Of a DNA stretch of 64,000 nt, positions 45,764 through 58,321 are shown piece after piece (the first letter of the stretch is position 1; every line of letters begins with the position of its first letter). The stretch is from contig NC_084790.1 of the NCBI RefSeq assembly GCF_028858725.1, forward strand, positions 88,068,996 to 88,132,995, given 5' to 3'. The DNA comes from Colius striatus. Its lineage: Eukaryota > Chordata > Aves > Coliiformes > Coliidae. The notes below the pieces were generated by a model. The model searched no databases. It saw nothing but the letters and a program-made list of their open reading frames with translations, and was not told the DNA's origin. A program made the position numbers and the translations under genes.

Positions 45764-48315
45764 GAACCTAAATCTCAAAGTGCCAAATGATTGTCTAAAA
45801 AGTGCCCAAAACCAAATTCAGCATTCTTCAGATAACGACCCTTTAAAAAAAAGAGACGAAAAACAACAAACCAAACCCCACCCCAAAATGCTTTCCATGA
45901 CATACAGATGCTTTTGGGTCACCCTTGTCACTGCTCATCAAAAGGTTTGAGCATAGGTATCAGTGCAGAAGCAGTTGCCAAGCCCTGTGGATGCTATTCA
46001 TGCAGCAGCAAGGTCGAAATGTTTTGCAATTACAGATATGCCACTTAAGTATGTTTTAAGATACTCTCACGTTTTAGCATCCCACTAAATGCCCTGAATG
46101 TCTTGGTTTTGCTATTCCTTCCCAGTTAGAACTGGAAGTGCTCACTGTAAAAGGTTTTGCTTCTTTGGCACCCGTTGCTGTAGTAGCTCAGCATACATCT
46201 GTTGCTGTGACTGATGGAGGAAGCCACTCGGTCCCAGCTCGTTGTCACTTGCAAGTTCCTCAGTGTGGGTCCCTGCTTGTGTATTTTTGTATTTACTGAA
46301 TTTTACACTTTTTAAAGAGTAACATGGGGAAGAAGGTCAGAGCACAGCTCGTACCTTAGCCAGGCCTTTACGTGGCTCTCAGAATGCCTGGTGGTTAGGT
46401 TCCGTTTGGGCTGGATCCAGTGCAGGTCTGACAGGTCACTCGTGACACTGCTTGGTCCTTGGGTTTGAAGGTTGAGCCACTGTGATTAACAGCATTAGGT
46501 GTCTGTGGAGGCACGTTGGGTGAAAAGAGTCTCAAACCCTGGCACGGGCTCTCCTCTCCTGGGGGTCCTTGGGGAGGGTGAGCCCCCTGCGCAGGGAACA
46601 GTGGGGTTCCCATCCATGGGGCACCAGGGAGTCAGCCCAACGAGCCATTGCAGCCCCTGGGGTCCCAGACCCCCTGTCCCCTGCTCCATGAGAAGGGCTG
46701 GCTGGGCACCCACCTGCTGGCAACAGGAGCCAGGAACTGGGATGTTTACAGATGGTTTTTAAGGGGATTGCAGGGAGACGGAGTTACCAGATTTCTCCCT
46801 TTACTTTGTTACATCAGTGGCCCCATTTTCCGGTGGCAGCCAAAGGGAAGCACAGCTTCCCCTGTCCCACACAAAACCAGGCTGTTTGTAGAGAGGACAA
46901 GCCTTAGGGTCATTTGTGGTTTGAAAAGGCTGGCCATTGTCTCAGGATAAAGGAGCCTGTGAAGTAACTTGTTTCTTATTACAAGCATCCTTACCAGTAT
47001 TTTAACCTTTTTTCTACTGCTGTGAATGACACCAAGGGCTGACTGCACACTGAAGGGAGCTGCAAAGTCCAGGCTAAAGTCACGCTTTCAAATGGCACTT
47101 CTTGGTTTGTCTCAGCCTCTTTACCCACAAGCAGATGTAAGAGGTGAGGCGGGAGATCTCGAGTACACCACCAACCCCGAGCATCGCGGAGCATCTCCCC
47201 GGGCCGGTCGCTGCCGGCCCGAAGCTTGTCCCCAGCTCTCCCCCACACCTTGGGTGGAGAAAGAGCTGGTGTCTCTCTTCCTTGTTTCAGTCACCCCTCA
47301 TGTCCTGGCTTCTGCTTTTCCAGAGCTGCACAGCCCCGCTGGCGCTTCCCTCACTGGTGTTCCCGGGCTGTGCTGCCGCGTCGGCACCGTTCCTTCGCAG
47401 AGCACAGCCTCTAACTGCTGTTGTTATAAAGATGTGGCTGTGCAGTGGTGGTGTCTCACGCCATGCAGTTGCTGTTGTTGTTATCTCTCGCTGCTTGTGC
47501 CGCCGTCGCGCGGGAGAGCCCAGCGCGGGGAGCGGGGTGAGGCCGTGCTGCGTGCAGGTGCTGCGGGGCAGGAGGACACGCTGTCCCTGCTGCACACAGC
47601 TGCCTGTGTCCCTGGGGAACGACCCAGTGCCCCAAGCCTCGTGGGCTGCGCTGGCACAGGCTGTGGCGTCACCCTCTGGGCACCAGCGCCGGGTGTTGCG
47701 TGGGCAGCGAGAGGCTGTGGGCTCAGTCCCCACTGAGTTCAGCAGGAACCCTGCTCCAAGTGCTGGAGCACACGGGTTGCTTCTGCCCAAAACCAGGCAT
47801 GGAGGGATTGTTCTGCTAATGAAGCACAGTAATGAGTCAGTCCCGCTGCGGGCTGCACAGCAGGTGATGGTGAGGGCAGGCAGGTCGCTCGGGAGCTGCG
47901 TGGACAAGGGGCGCCAGCAGCCGCGAGCCAGCTCGGCAAAGAGCCCCCCGGGGAGGAGAGTCACCCCAAACCCGAGTGGCATGGGCTGCCCTGTGGTTAA
48001 TGCCAGGTGTTCTAGTGATATTTATCAGTTTCATGTAGGGACTGACCATTTTTAACCAGCAAGCTGTGAACTGTTACCATTACATTGGCATGAAAGGCTG
48101 GGCCAACCTGCTCTGCACAATTTTTGGCTGCTGGCTCCCAATGGGAAACTGCACTGGCAGATCCTGCTTGGCTACTGCATGGCCTTGACATCATGTAACC
48201 ACTTTAAATTAGATGTAGCCACAAGTAAACATTCATTAGCCTAAACAAACATATTTCCATCAGCACACCTCTCCAGGAGGCCTTTTTTACAATGGGGATA
48301 ATTGAACCTGGGCGA

Positions 48316-48803
48316 GATCCCAGAATGGTGGGGGTTGGAAGGGCCCTGCAGAGCTCATCCAGCCCAAGCCCCTGCTAAAGCAGGTTCCCTCGATGAGGGG
48401 GCACAGGAACGTGTCCAGGTGGGTCTGGAAACCTCCCGAGAAGGAGCCTCCACACCCTCCCTGGGCAGCCTGGGCCAGGGCTCCCTCACCCTTACAGGAG
48501 ATAAGTTTGTCTTTAAGTGGAACTTTTTGTGTTCCAGCTTTTGTCCATTACCCCTTGTCCTACCTGTCAGTGAACACTAGAGAAAAAAGTGTTGCCCCAT
48601 CCTCTTGACATATATTCACATACTTGTAAATATTAATGAGCTCCCCCCCCCAGTCTCCTCTTCTCCAGACCAAACAGCCCCAGGTCCTGCAGCCTTTCCT
48701 CAGGAGGAAGATGCTCCAGTGCCCTGATCATCTTGCTGGCTCTGCAGCAGTTCCCTGTCCCTCTGGAGCCAGGGAGCCCAGAACTGGACACAGGACTCAG
48801 ATG
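48316..48803 (-). mobile_element. CR1 LINE fragment, antisense
   Basis: On + it begins AGATCCCAGAATGGTGGGGG and continues with GAAGGGCCCTGCAGAGCTCA and GGCACAGGAACGTGTCCAGG, then GAACTGGACACAGGACTCAG. It lies within the putative ST8SIA3 3' UTR. Confidence 0.93.
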
Positions 48804-50277
48804 ACATGGTTAGTTGCACATCTCCTGCTGTTGAGGCACGGGCCCTTGGCACGTGCAGCGTGGAACCCAAGGAACTCGCTGTGTGGCTGCAGGCTGAAAC
48901 TGGACTCTGGTCCCCAGAGCTGTGGGAGCACTGTGAGATGCTGTGAATCCGTGTGGGATGGGCCACCAACCCTGTCCCCAGCGTCCCCAGAGACGGCTGG
49001 TGGCCAAGTGGATTTCCCCCTGCAGAAGGTGTTGCGAGGGCTTGTGGGGAGCTGGTTCTGGCAGAGCTGCAGCACAATGCCTGTCCCCAGGGGCCATGAG
49101 AGGGGACCGGGAGTTGGGTCTGACGTGCCCAGCTGGCTGCACATCTCTCTGCTCAAACTAACGCTCTGGAGCACCGAGGAGAGAAGATAAAACTTAGAAG
49201 CTGAACCTACAAACCTGAATCGCTCTGGGGCAGCTTTGAGATGTTTCACAGGGGTTTCTTTTGTGTTTAAATTGATTCCCCTCCCTGATGACTGCCAGCT
49301 TGGAGTTCCTGTTCTCCCTGCAGCCTGTTCCCCACTCTGCAGCCCCCAACAACAGCCCATGGAGAGGAATGGGACCCCATGGTCCCGGGGTTGGCGCTGG
49401 CAGCACAGCTGGAACCTTCCAGAGGCACAAAGAGGCAGCGAGTGGAGGGGAGGAAACACCAAAAGGGCTGCAGAGGCTCGGAGTCGGGGATACAGAGGAA
49501 TTATCGACAGGGAGCCAGATCATGTCATTGATTTTTAAGCAAAACTCGGCATCGATTTTTCAGAACCACATCGAACGTTTCGGAATCATTGATCTTAATG
49601 GGGAGTTCTGCCCCAAAATCAATGGCACAATACAGCCCAAGGTAAATTGCTCCTTACTATCAATATTTTTTGTCTGAGATCTCGCAGGGTGGAGAACGGC
49701 CTCAAAGCGTTTGCTCAGATGCTCTTTGAGTTCTGCTCCTGCCGAGGGAGAGCGGCGGGGAAAGCGGCATGGAGGGACCCTCCTGGGGCCTCGATGGGGC
49801 TCCCCCAGTGCCCCATTTTCATGTCTTCCTGAGTTCTTTTCGTGGTTTCCCTGTAGGGGCTGATGTTAGGGCCACTGTGCAAAAGTGGGGTGACCCACCA
49901 CTGGCTTGGCGTCCTCACATGGAGGTGCCGGCTGCCTGCTCGGGACAGAAACTGGCACCTGCATTTGATCTCAGCTCAGCTGGGCTCCTCTGTCTCTTGT
50001 TTGACCCCGAATCATCTCACCTCAGTCTTCCTGAGTGGATTTCTGATGGTGCAGGGGAAATACTCGCTGCCATCCCTGAGCGTCTGAACAGGCGAGTACA
50101 GCTGAGCGCCAGTCTGCGTCGCGCAAAGGCCATCAGCGTGTGTAAGCACAGAACAGTCCCGGCTGCAAAATCAACAGACTCCTCCTGACTGGCTCCAGGG
50201 GGACGGATCCAGCGGGACACAGGCCCTGCTCAGCCTCGGGCTGCTGGGACGAGCGTCCCATGTGATGGGGGCGGCTG

Positions 50278-50425
50278 GCAAGTGGCCACCTCCTGCTGCA
50301 GCCCCACAGCTGTGGGCAAGTGGCCACCTCCTGCTCCAACCCCACAGCCACTGGCAAGTGGCCACCTCCTGCTGCAGCCCCACAGCCACTGGCAAGTTGC
50401 CACCTCTTTCTCCAGCCCCGTTGCC
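50278..50425. repeat. 38-bp tandem repeat, four copies
   Basis: GCAAGTGGCCACC or a close variant starts at 50278, 50316, 50354 and 50392, giving an exact 38-bp period. The last copy is diverged. Confidence 0.95.
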
Positions 50426-51247
50426 ACCAGGATGAGCACAGAGGCCCCACAGCCATGGCAGGGACCGGCAGCAGGAGCGTGGGGCTGAGGCCACGGGGAT
50501 GAAGCCACTGGGCAGCCAGTGTGATGAGGGGCTGTACATAGCGTGGAAACACATGTCTTACCTTCTCTTCTTTTATACACCTTGGGTTTGTGTTTTCATT
50601 GCTTGCATCTTTCCAGTGAGTGGTAGCAAGATACATGGAAACAAAGTCGTTTTGGCTACTGGTTTTGATGGGGGAGTACACCAAAAAGCAACTGGCTGTG
50701 GATGGAGGCTGCAAAACCAGACTGCTGAGAGAAAAGCAGGTTTTCTGGCAGTGGATGTGTCTTTCTTCTGAGGGCTGTGCAGTTCCACGCCTGATGGAGT
50801 TGTTTCCAGGAAAAGAGAAGAGATAAAAAAGCAATCGCCTATCTGTAATAGAGGACTCGTTAATTAACGGCCATACTGGAAGCATTGCTCATTTTAAGTG
50901 GCTGGTGTTCACAGAGGGCCAGGGCACAGCCTCGGGTGAAGGGCAAAGCCTCACGAGGTGTGAGCCACAGCAGGCGCGGAGCTGGAGCTCGGCCGCAATC
51001 CCGGGGGTCCCTGTGGCGGGAGCAGCCCCTGCCCCAGTGTGACCCCAGCCCCAGTGCAGCCCCAGCCCCCAGCACAGCCCCAGGCCCTGGCCCCTCTCGT
51101 GCCAGAGTATCGTGTCCTTGTGAGCATCGTCTGTGAGAGCAGCGCAGCGATTCATTTGGGATCTCGCAGCAATGTGGTTCTTTGGTGTGACTGTGCCTGC
51201 AACATTGACTCGTGTGCCAAAACACAATATTGAATGCATTGTTTTTA

Positions 51248-51253
51248 AATAAA
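51248..51253 (+). terminator. ST8SIA3: Poly(A) signal, candidate end of ST8SIA3
   Basis: AATAAA in an AT-rich context. It is the first canonical signal after the ST8SIA3 stop codon, and a GT-rich GGTTGTTTCCTGAT follows about 55 bp downstream. Assignment to ST8SIA3 is inference. Confidence 0.45.
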
Positions 51254-51341
51254 CTGTTTTCTCGTGCATTGGAAGTCTGTACAACTCAGCTGCCTCTGCT
51301 TCTTCCTTGCGGTTGTTTCCTGATCTACTGACTGACAGTAA

Positions 51342-51790
51342 TCACAGAATCCCAGCATGGTGGGGTTGGAAGGGACCTTTAGAGCCCATCCAGCCCAACC
51401 CCCTGCAGAAGCAGCTCCCACCTAGATCAGGTCACACAGGAACGTGTCCAGGTGGGTTTGAAACCTCCTGAGAAGGAGCCTCCACACCCTCCCTGGGCAG
51501 CCTGGGCCAGGGCTCCCTCACTCAAACACTGACACAGTTTGTCCTGATGTTTCAATGGAACTGTTTGTGTTCCAGCTTCATCCCATCACCCCTTGTCCTG
51601 TCACTGGATACAACAGAAAAAAAAGTGCTGCCCCAACCTCCTGACACCCACCAGGGAGATATTTGTCAATATTAATGAGCTCCCCCCTCAGTCTCCTCCA
51701 GACTGAACAGCCCCAGGTCCCGCAGCCTTTCCTCACAAGGAAGATGCTCCAGTGCCCTGAGCATCTTGCTGGCCCTGCACTGGCCTCTGT
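51342..51790 (-). mobile_element. CR1 LINE fragment, antisense
   Basis: On + it starts ATCACAGAATCCCAGCATGG and GGTTGGAAGGGACCTTTAGA, and runs to CCTGCACTGGCCTCTGTCCA, where it abuts a second CR1 of opposite orientation. Confidence 0.93.
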
Positions 51791-51943
51791 CCAGGTTGTT
51801 AAGCATCGTCCCCATCCCTGGAGATGTGCAAAAGACACAGCTGAGGTGCTGAGGGATGTGGGTTAGTGATGGGGCTGGCAGTGTGAGGGGAGGGATTGGA
51901 CTCCCTGATCTTAAAGGTCTTTCCCAACTGTAACAATTCTGTG
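51791..51943 (+). mobile_element. CR1 LINE fragment, sense, abutting the previous one
   Basis: On + it reads CATCCCTGGAGATGTGCAAA, CTGAGGTGCTGAGGGATGTG, GGATTGGACTCCCTGATCTT and ends AACAATTCTGTG. This is the 3' end of a different CR1 subfamily, directly joined tail-outward to the antisense copy on its left. Confidence 0.88.
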
Positions 51944-52410
51944 TAGCTGTGAATTCCCACACTGCAGATATATTTTCTGGGCTCATAACATTAAAAAACA
52001 CCCTCTGTCCCCCAGGCCCAGGCGCTGATGCCCAGCCCCAGAGAGGATGTTGATCATTCCCAGCTGTGCACCCTCGCACTGCTCCATGTGGTGTCACAGG
52101 ATCCTTCCCACCCCTCATCCCGTGGCCCTCACAGCTCCTCCTGGCTGTGTGCTGACCACCAGCTTAATGCTCTCCCTCCCAGCCCCACTGTGATGGCTGC
52201 TAATGGAAATACCTGCCCAGGGCAGACCCCTGCAGAACCCTCTCCATACCTCCTTCCACTGTGAACAACTCTCCTCAGTCACCTTCTCACCACTCACCAC
52301 AGGAAACGCTGATGGTGCTTTTTAGCTGCCTTGCCAGCTGCCTTTCACTTGTGCTTTCTGGTGGTGTTTCTGATTTTTTTGGTGCTGCCCAGCACCCTTC
52401 CCATCCTGTC
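51944..52410. other. Short intergenic gap
   Basis: Unique sequence between CR1 fragments; nothing was recognised. Confidence 0.6.
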
Positions 52411-52645
52411 TCACAGAATCATTTGGGTTGTTAAAGCCCTTGAAGCTGCTGCAGTCCCAGCCCTGCCCTCACCCTGCCCAGCCCAGCACTGACCCACAGC
52501 CCTCAGCACCTCAGCTTTGGGATCCCTGCAGGGCTGGGCACTCCCCCAGCTCCCTGGGCAGCCTGGCACAGGGGCTCACACCCCTCTCAGGGAAACAGTT
52601 CTGCCTCAGCTCCAACCTCAACCTCCCCTGGGGCAACTTGAGGCC
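52411..52645 (-). mobile_element. CR1 LINE fragment, antisense
   Basis: On + it begins TCACAGAATCATTTGGGTTG, same subfamily as 10440 and 27164. Relative to those it lacks a few bases around CCTCAGCTTTGGG. Confidence 0.92.
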
Positions 52646-53255
52646 ACTCCTCCTGCTTTTGACATGCTGTGGGGCTTCTCCCTCCAACTGCTACTGAAGC
52701 CTCAACAGTTGCCAAATGCATCTGTGTTGTCTGCATTTACTGCCTAACAATAGTCACTACGAGATATTTTGGGGACCCTAAACCCCAAAATGATGAAAAT
52801 ATAGCTTAGGTGCTAACCACAATGTCTAAATCAGCTTCCAGCAGCTCTTTGTAATATCATATACACAAAGCCAAGAAATCAGCTGTCACATCATCTGGTT
52901 CCCTCCAACTAATGCACCATCAGCATTCTACAACACATATTGTGCTTCTTGGCTCAATCTGATCCTCCAGACAAAGGCTGGCTGCCGAGGCAGGAGTAGC
53001 ATCATTGTAAGCCTTGCAGGGACAGGGCTGCCTGAGGCCTCCCAGCAAAGTCACCTCCCTCGGGCACTGGCCAAAGCCCGTTTCTCAAGGCGTTTCTGCT
53101 CTCTGGGTGTGGGTGGTATTCAAGCTCACCTCAGGACATCTCTGTCTGGGGCAGCTTGTGCAAGATTCCTTCTGATGCACAAATTGCTCTGGAGAGGTTT
53201 TCTTGGCACACATAGCACAAACATGGGGCAGCTCCCAAAGAGCCTCTGTCACTCT
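52646..53255. other. Intergenic DNA, no gene recognised
   Basis: Unique sequence, AT-richer at 52740-52960. No exon was seen. Confidence 0.55.
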
Positions 53256-53893
53256 TAGAATCACATAGAATCATAGAATTACAGAATTATTTTGGCTGAC
53301 AGAGACCTTTCAGCCCATGGAGTGCAGCCTCTGTCCCAGCCCCATCACCCACCAGCCCATTGCCCTCAGTGCAACACCCACCCAGCTCTGAAACCCCTCC
53401 AGGGATGGTGACTCCAGCAGCTCCCTGGGCAGCCCCTGCCAATGCCTGACAGCCCTGGCAGCAAAGACATTCCTGCTCACATCCAGCCTCAACCTCCCCT
53501 GGTGACACCTGAGGCCGTTTGTTCTGTTGCTCTTGTTCTGTTGTTTCTCACTGGGGAGAACAGACCCACTCCCACCTGACTACAGCTTCCTTCCAGGTAA
53601 TTTTAACAGCCCCAGATCCCTCAGCCCTTCCTCACAGCAGACGTGCTCCAAATGCTTTCCCAGCTTGGAGCTGCCTCTGGATCCTCTCCAGCACCTCCAT
53701 GTCCTTGCAGAGAGGGGCCCAGAACTGGACACCGTATTGCAGGTGCAGCCTCACCAAAGCCGAGTCCAGGGCAATGATCAGCTCCCTGCTCCTGCTGCCA
53801 ACACTGTTCCTGATCCAAGCCAGGCTGCCCTTGGCCTTCTTGCCCACCTGGGCTCACTGCTGGCTCGTGTTCAGCCACCACTGCCAGGTCCCT
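53256..53893 (-). mobile_element. CR1 LINE fragment, antisense, about 640 bp
   Basis: It opens on + with octamer remnants (TTAGAATCACATAGAATCAT) and continues through CAGCCCATTGCCCTCAGTGC, GGCAGCAAAGACATTCCTGC and CTGCTCCTGCTGCCAACACT. It is a more diverged CR1 subfamily than its neighbours. Confidence 0.9.
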
Positions 53894-56142
53894 CTCTTGT
53901 ACACATCAAGACGCTCTCACCACCAAAACATATCTACAACTCCACACTTTTGCATCAGCTGCACAGTCTGATGTCCCTGTACATCTCAGTGGGTGTTTCC
54001 AGAGCAGGGATAATAGTTTGGGCAACCTGTTATTAATCTTTGGGAAATGTTTTAGTGGGTTATGTCTATATAAATGAAAAAGCATCACCCTTCCACGTTG
54101 CTTGATGCTTCCCATCACTAATATATAACACCTTCACAGGAGAGAGGTGGGTGCCACAATCTCCATTTGAGAGGCAGGACGCTGTGAGGAGCATGGAAGG
54201 GGCTCAGACACATCCTGACTGTGGGATGCACACACTGCCGTGGGTCCTTGCTTTGGCTTTTCCCCCCGTCCTGCCCTGGCGCATCCGCCGCTCGTCACAC
54301 GGGGACGGCTGGTACCCTCTCCCAACGCTTCCCACAAACCAAACAAGCTGGGGCCCTGCTGCTCACAAGATAAATATTGCAAACTGGGCCCAGTTTTAAT
54401 CTTTAACCACAGCCCTCACCAGCCAAGCGTGCCATCAGCCACGCCGGCACAGCCCCGCTGCCCATCCTGCAGCGCAGAACAGGGCAGGAACCCCCCGCAC
54501 CCTGAGCCGTGGGCACTGTGCTTCCCCATCTCTGAGGGAGCTGCTGCTTCTGCCCTGTGAGGACACCCAGGGACAGGGGCTCCTGGGGCTGGCAGCTGCT
54601 CAGGGAACCCTTGCAAGTGCAGCCCAACAGCCGTCGCCCAGGCTGGGATTTATTGACCCACGATACAATTTCTAGAGTATCAGTGGGAAAGATCTGTTCC
54701 TTCATCTTCCCACTGCCAGATCTGAGGAAGGCTCTCTGCCCCTTGGTGCCAGGGCTGGAGGGTGCCAGAAGTGTCTTGCTTCCCCCAGGGAGCCTCAGAA
54801 CTGCTTTCCCTGTTACCAGTGTGCACTGATAAAACAAGATTTGTCTTTCTCAGGCTGTTTTACCCTCTGAACTGCTCTCTGCAACATTCTGGGAAAAGAA
54901 GAAAACACCTCAAATTGTCCAACCTTGTCTGTACTGCTAAATAACTGAAGTCTTGCCTGGGAGGAGAAAAAAACAAACCACACCACCAGGAAAGCTGTTT
55001 CTGCTTCTCATGAGCAAACCTTAGTCCCAGCCCAGGTTTAAGCCGCCTTGGGACCACGTCCAGCTGTGCTGTCGTCACGGTGAAGATGTGACGGGGGGCT
55101 GGACCTGACCCCTCTGCAGAGGAGAAACGGGTTGCGAGAGCAATTTCCAAATACCAAGAGAAAACACTGCAATATTTGCTTAAAACCAGGTGGAGATGAC
55201 GTGTGCTGTCCCCAGCCAGCTCCTGCTGGTTGTCCCAAGGGAAGGCTCCCCCGTGCCTGGGCCACGAGCTGCACCCAGGGGAGCAGGGTTTGCAGGACTG
55301 TGTGTGCAGGGGATGAACCCCTGGACTCACCCTTTTAAGGGTGTTGCAGGTCAGCCAGACAGTTTTGCAGCACTGAAGGGCCAGGCCCTTCTCTTCCTCG
55401 TGCTCAGAGGTGAGTGAGGGTGCTGCAGGGTGCAACCCCTGTGGAACAAAAGAGGAGAGGAATGAAAATTCAAATACCCACGGGAGCTGCAGCCACAAAG
55501 AAGCAGGATGCTGAGCAAGAAAGCCTGGGGCAAATGTGGCAGGGCCAAGCGAGCCTCCATGTCCTCCCCCCAGGCCCAGGCACCACTCTGCTGCCTGTCC
55601 CAGGGAAAGTGAGTGTGCCTGGCAGCACTCCCAGCTGCAGGCTGGGAGAGGGAGAAAAGCCAACAAACCCCCCAGGAGCAGAGGGAAAGCCTCTGACAAA
55701 GGCAGCTGTGCAGGCAGGCAAGGCCACTGCCCACGGGGCAGCCACGGCTCGCGGGGATGGAGGCAGCCAGCAGCCTCCCCGCTGCCGCCAGCCATGCCCA
55801 CGCTGCTGCCCGCCGCACGGCCCAGCCACGGGGCTGTCTCTGGTGGGACACAAACCACATCCCAGCACCGCCAGCCATCGGGGCAGAGGTTTGGTGGGGG
55901 CCTCAGGGAGCTCCGTGGCAGATGCCAAAGCAGAAGGGCAGAGCTCTGGCAGGCACCATCTGCAGTGGGGCTGGGGGCTGTGTGACAGCCCCTGGAAGGG
56001 GTGGCTGTGGGACACTGGGCTGAGCAGGGCAGAGGTGACAAGGCACACGACATACCCTATTGTATTGGTTACATCTGTGCTTGGTGCTGAAGTTTATACA
56101 CTCATGGGTTGATCAGTGAGAAGATTTTGACATCAGCCTGGC
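53894..56142. other. Intergenic DNA between ST8SIA3 and ONECUT2
   Basis: No gene was recognised. 53990-54140 is AT-rich. A minus-strand open frame of almost 400 codons (54860-56053) has a biased composition and no family resemblance, and I reject it as a gene. Confidence 0.5.
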
Positions 56143-56337
56143 AAGAGGGGCGTCAGCCCCTGTGCCAGGCTGCCCAGGGACGTGGGGGAGTGCCCAGCCC
56201 TGGAGGGATCCCAAAGCCGTGGAGCTGAGGTGCTGAGGGCCCCGGGTTAGTGGTGGGCTGGGCAGGGTGAGGGGAGGGAGGGCTGGGACTCCAAGGCTTC
56301 CCCAACCAAAATGATTCCATGCTTCTGTGTTTCTGTG
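56143..56337 (+). mobile_element. CR1 LINE fragment, sense
   Basis: A short CR1 3' end: GGGGCGTCAGCCCCTGTGCC, CTGGAGGGATCCCAAAGCCG, CCAACCAAAATGATTCCATG, ending in octamer-like TTCTGTG repeats. Confidence 0.92.
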
Positions 56338-57902
56338 ACACCCCGTGCCACCCTGCCTGGGATGCAGCTCCGCCTGGTGCCCACTGGCACAGAGCCCACT
56401 GCAGCCCAGCTCAGCTCGCAGACTGGGGGGCTCGGTGCCTGCTGAGAGCACTGACTGCAGCTGGCTTCCCTGAAAGAAAAAGAGGATCAATACACAATCA
56501 AGTAAAACAGTGCAGTTCAATTTTTTGTTTGACGAAAAGTTGTATTTCATTTAAGTTATGAAACGTGCTGGAAGGTCTCTGTGAACTCACGGAGCCAAAA
56601 TTCAAAGTATGATTACTCATAATTTTTAGGTAATGGTTCCCACTCTGTCAGAGAGTGACGGCAGCTCCCAGGCATGGCACGAGGGGACGGAGCTGAGGAT
56701 CTAAACAAGCGTGTCCTGCCACCAGCTCCCACCTGCGTGACACGGCCTGAGCAGGGGAAGGGGCGCCGGCTGCGCAGAGGTACCTGCCAACCTCAGCTCT
56801 CCTGGGAAGGGGCACGGGAACGGGAAAGAGAAAAGGAAAAGGGGAAGAGGAGGCCAGCAGACTGCGGCACCCGGCTGCCGTCAGGCTCTGCTCACCCCGT
56901 CTCCTCCCCGCTGGGGCACCTCTGCCTCCGGAGAGCTGCACTCGCCTCCCTTCTCCCCAAATCAACTGCAACTTTTGCCTTCCTTTAGGAAGGACAAAAA
57001 GATTTCACGCACAGCTTGCCCTGAACAAAGGCACCTCACGCCAGGGGTTTCTTTTTCTTCTTCCTTTCTGTTTCCTTTCCCAGCACAGGCAGGGGTAGCT
57101 GGGGCTGGAGGGAGCTTGATTGTATACCCACTTATTTGGTGCTGAAAAGCAGCCTGGAAAACACGGTGAGCCCCAGAGACAGGCAGCGATGGCAGCGTGG
57201 AGAGGAGCGGATGGTTAGGCTCTGGGGTGCAGCGTGACAATCTGCAGGGAAGGTGGGTGCTGCCATACACAGTCTGTTTGTAAGCAGACTCCTGGAGAGC
57301 AGCCTGCCAGCCCACGCTGGCTCACCTCAGAGGAACACGAAACACAGGCATCTTTGGACCGGAATCAGACATTTTCACTCACCAGCTGCCTTTCTTTACA
57401 GGCCCAAGGGTACTTCTGCATGTCCCGAAGCAGAGAGATGCCCAGCACTCATCCTGCCTGCCCCCAGGCCCAGGCACGCTGCCCACCCCTCGCTGCCCAC
57501 GGCTCCCACCACCACACCATCCTGCACACTTCTCCCCCAACTCCCTTCCTAGAGTTTTACTCTCCAGTGTCCAACCCATGCCGAACTCTCGCTGATCCTA
57601 TCAAAAAGGTGACATTTCCCCCCATTTTCCCCCGCATTTTGTTACTGGAAAAGCACAGTGGGGGAGGGGCCGGTGAGAGCACAGAGATGGTTATCAGGGC
57701 CTGAGATAAGGATGACATAAAACGCAAGGACACGACTGCTCGGCGCTGCCGTCACCGCGTTACTGATTGCAGCGGGGGAGCAGTGGAGGGAAGCACAGGC
57801 CTGGGAGCCGCTGCATGGCCTGGCACGGCACAGCACGGCACCGTGCAGCCCGAGGCTCAGGCACAGCATGGCACACCCCAGCACAGCCCAGCACACCTCA
57901 AC
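56338..57902. other. Intergenic DNA, no gene recognised
   Basis: Unique sequence. 56500-56640 is AT-rich. 57815-57895 has a weak GCACGGCACAGC / CACAGCCCAGC tandem that resembles the decamer arrays in ST8SIA3 intron 1. Confidence 0.5.
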
Positions 57903-58124
57903 GTGTGGGAGGTTGAGGCTGGAGCTGAGGCAGAACTGTTTCCCTGAGAGGGGTGTCACCCCTGTGCCAGGCTGCCCAGGGAGCTGGGGCAGTGCCCAGC
58001 CCTGGAGGGATCCCAAAGCCGTGGGGCTGAGGTGCTGAGGGCTGTGGGTCAGTGCTGGGATTGGCAGGGTGAGGGGAGGGCTGGGACTGCAGCAGCTCAA
58101 CGAGCTTTCCCAACCAAAATGACT
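57903..58124 (+). mobile_element. CR1 LINE fragment, sense
   Basis: It runs from GTGGGAGGTTGAGGCTGGAG through CCCTGTGCCAGGCTGCCCAG to CCCAACCAAAATGACTCC. It is the CR1 closest to ONECUT2, about 1.5 kb upstream of its start. Confidence 0.92.
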
Positions 58125-58321
58125 CCTAAGACACAGGTGCCCTGCAGGCGGGTGTGCAGAGGGCACAGGGCCTGGCCACAGCAGGCCTGCTTGCCAGCTG
58201 TATGCTGGGGGATCCTGTTCCCACACTGGCTCCCCTGCCCACTGCCAGCCTGCTTGCCAACACCACACCGTGTGCCGAGGCTGCGGCTGCCGTTGAGGCC
58301 CCTCCGGGACCCCGCAGGCTT

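Larger units (their letters stand above)
45764..51270 (+). other. ST8SIA3: Probable long 3' UTR of ST8SIA3
   Basis: No AATAAA or ATTAAA was found between the stop codon and 51248, so the transcript probably extends about 5.5 kb. The first 600 bp are AT-richer and UTR-like. The stretch includes an antisense CR1 (48316-48803) and a 38-bp minisatellite (50278-50425). 49530-49680 is an AT-rich unique patch. An internal non-canonical poly(A) site is possible; the extent is inference. Confidence 0.45.

Noticed and set aside
54860-56053. Minus-strand 397-codon frame
   Set aside because: Composition is typical of stop-poor GC-rich DNA, other frames are equally open there, and no family resemblance or splice context was found.
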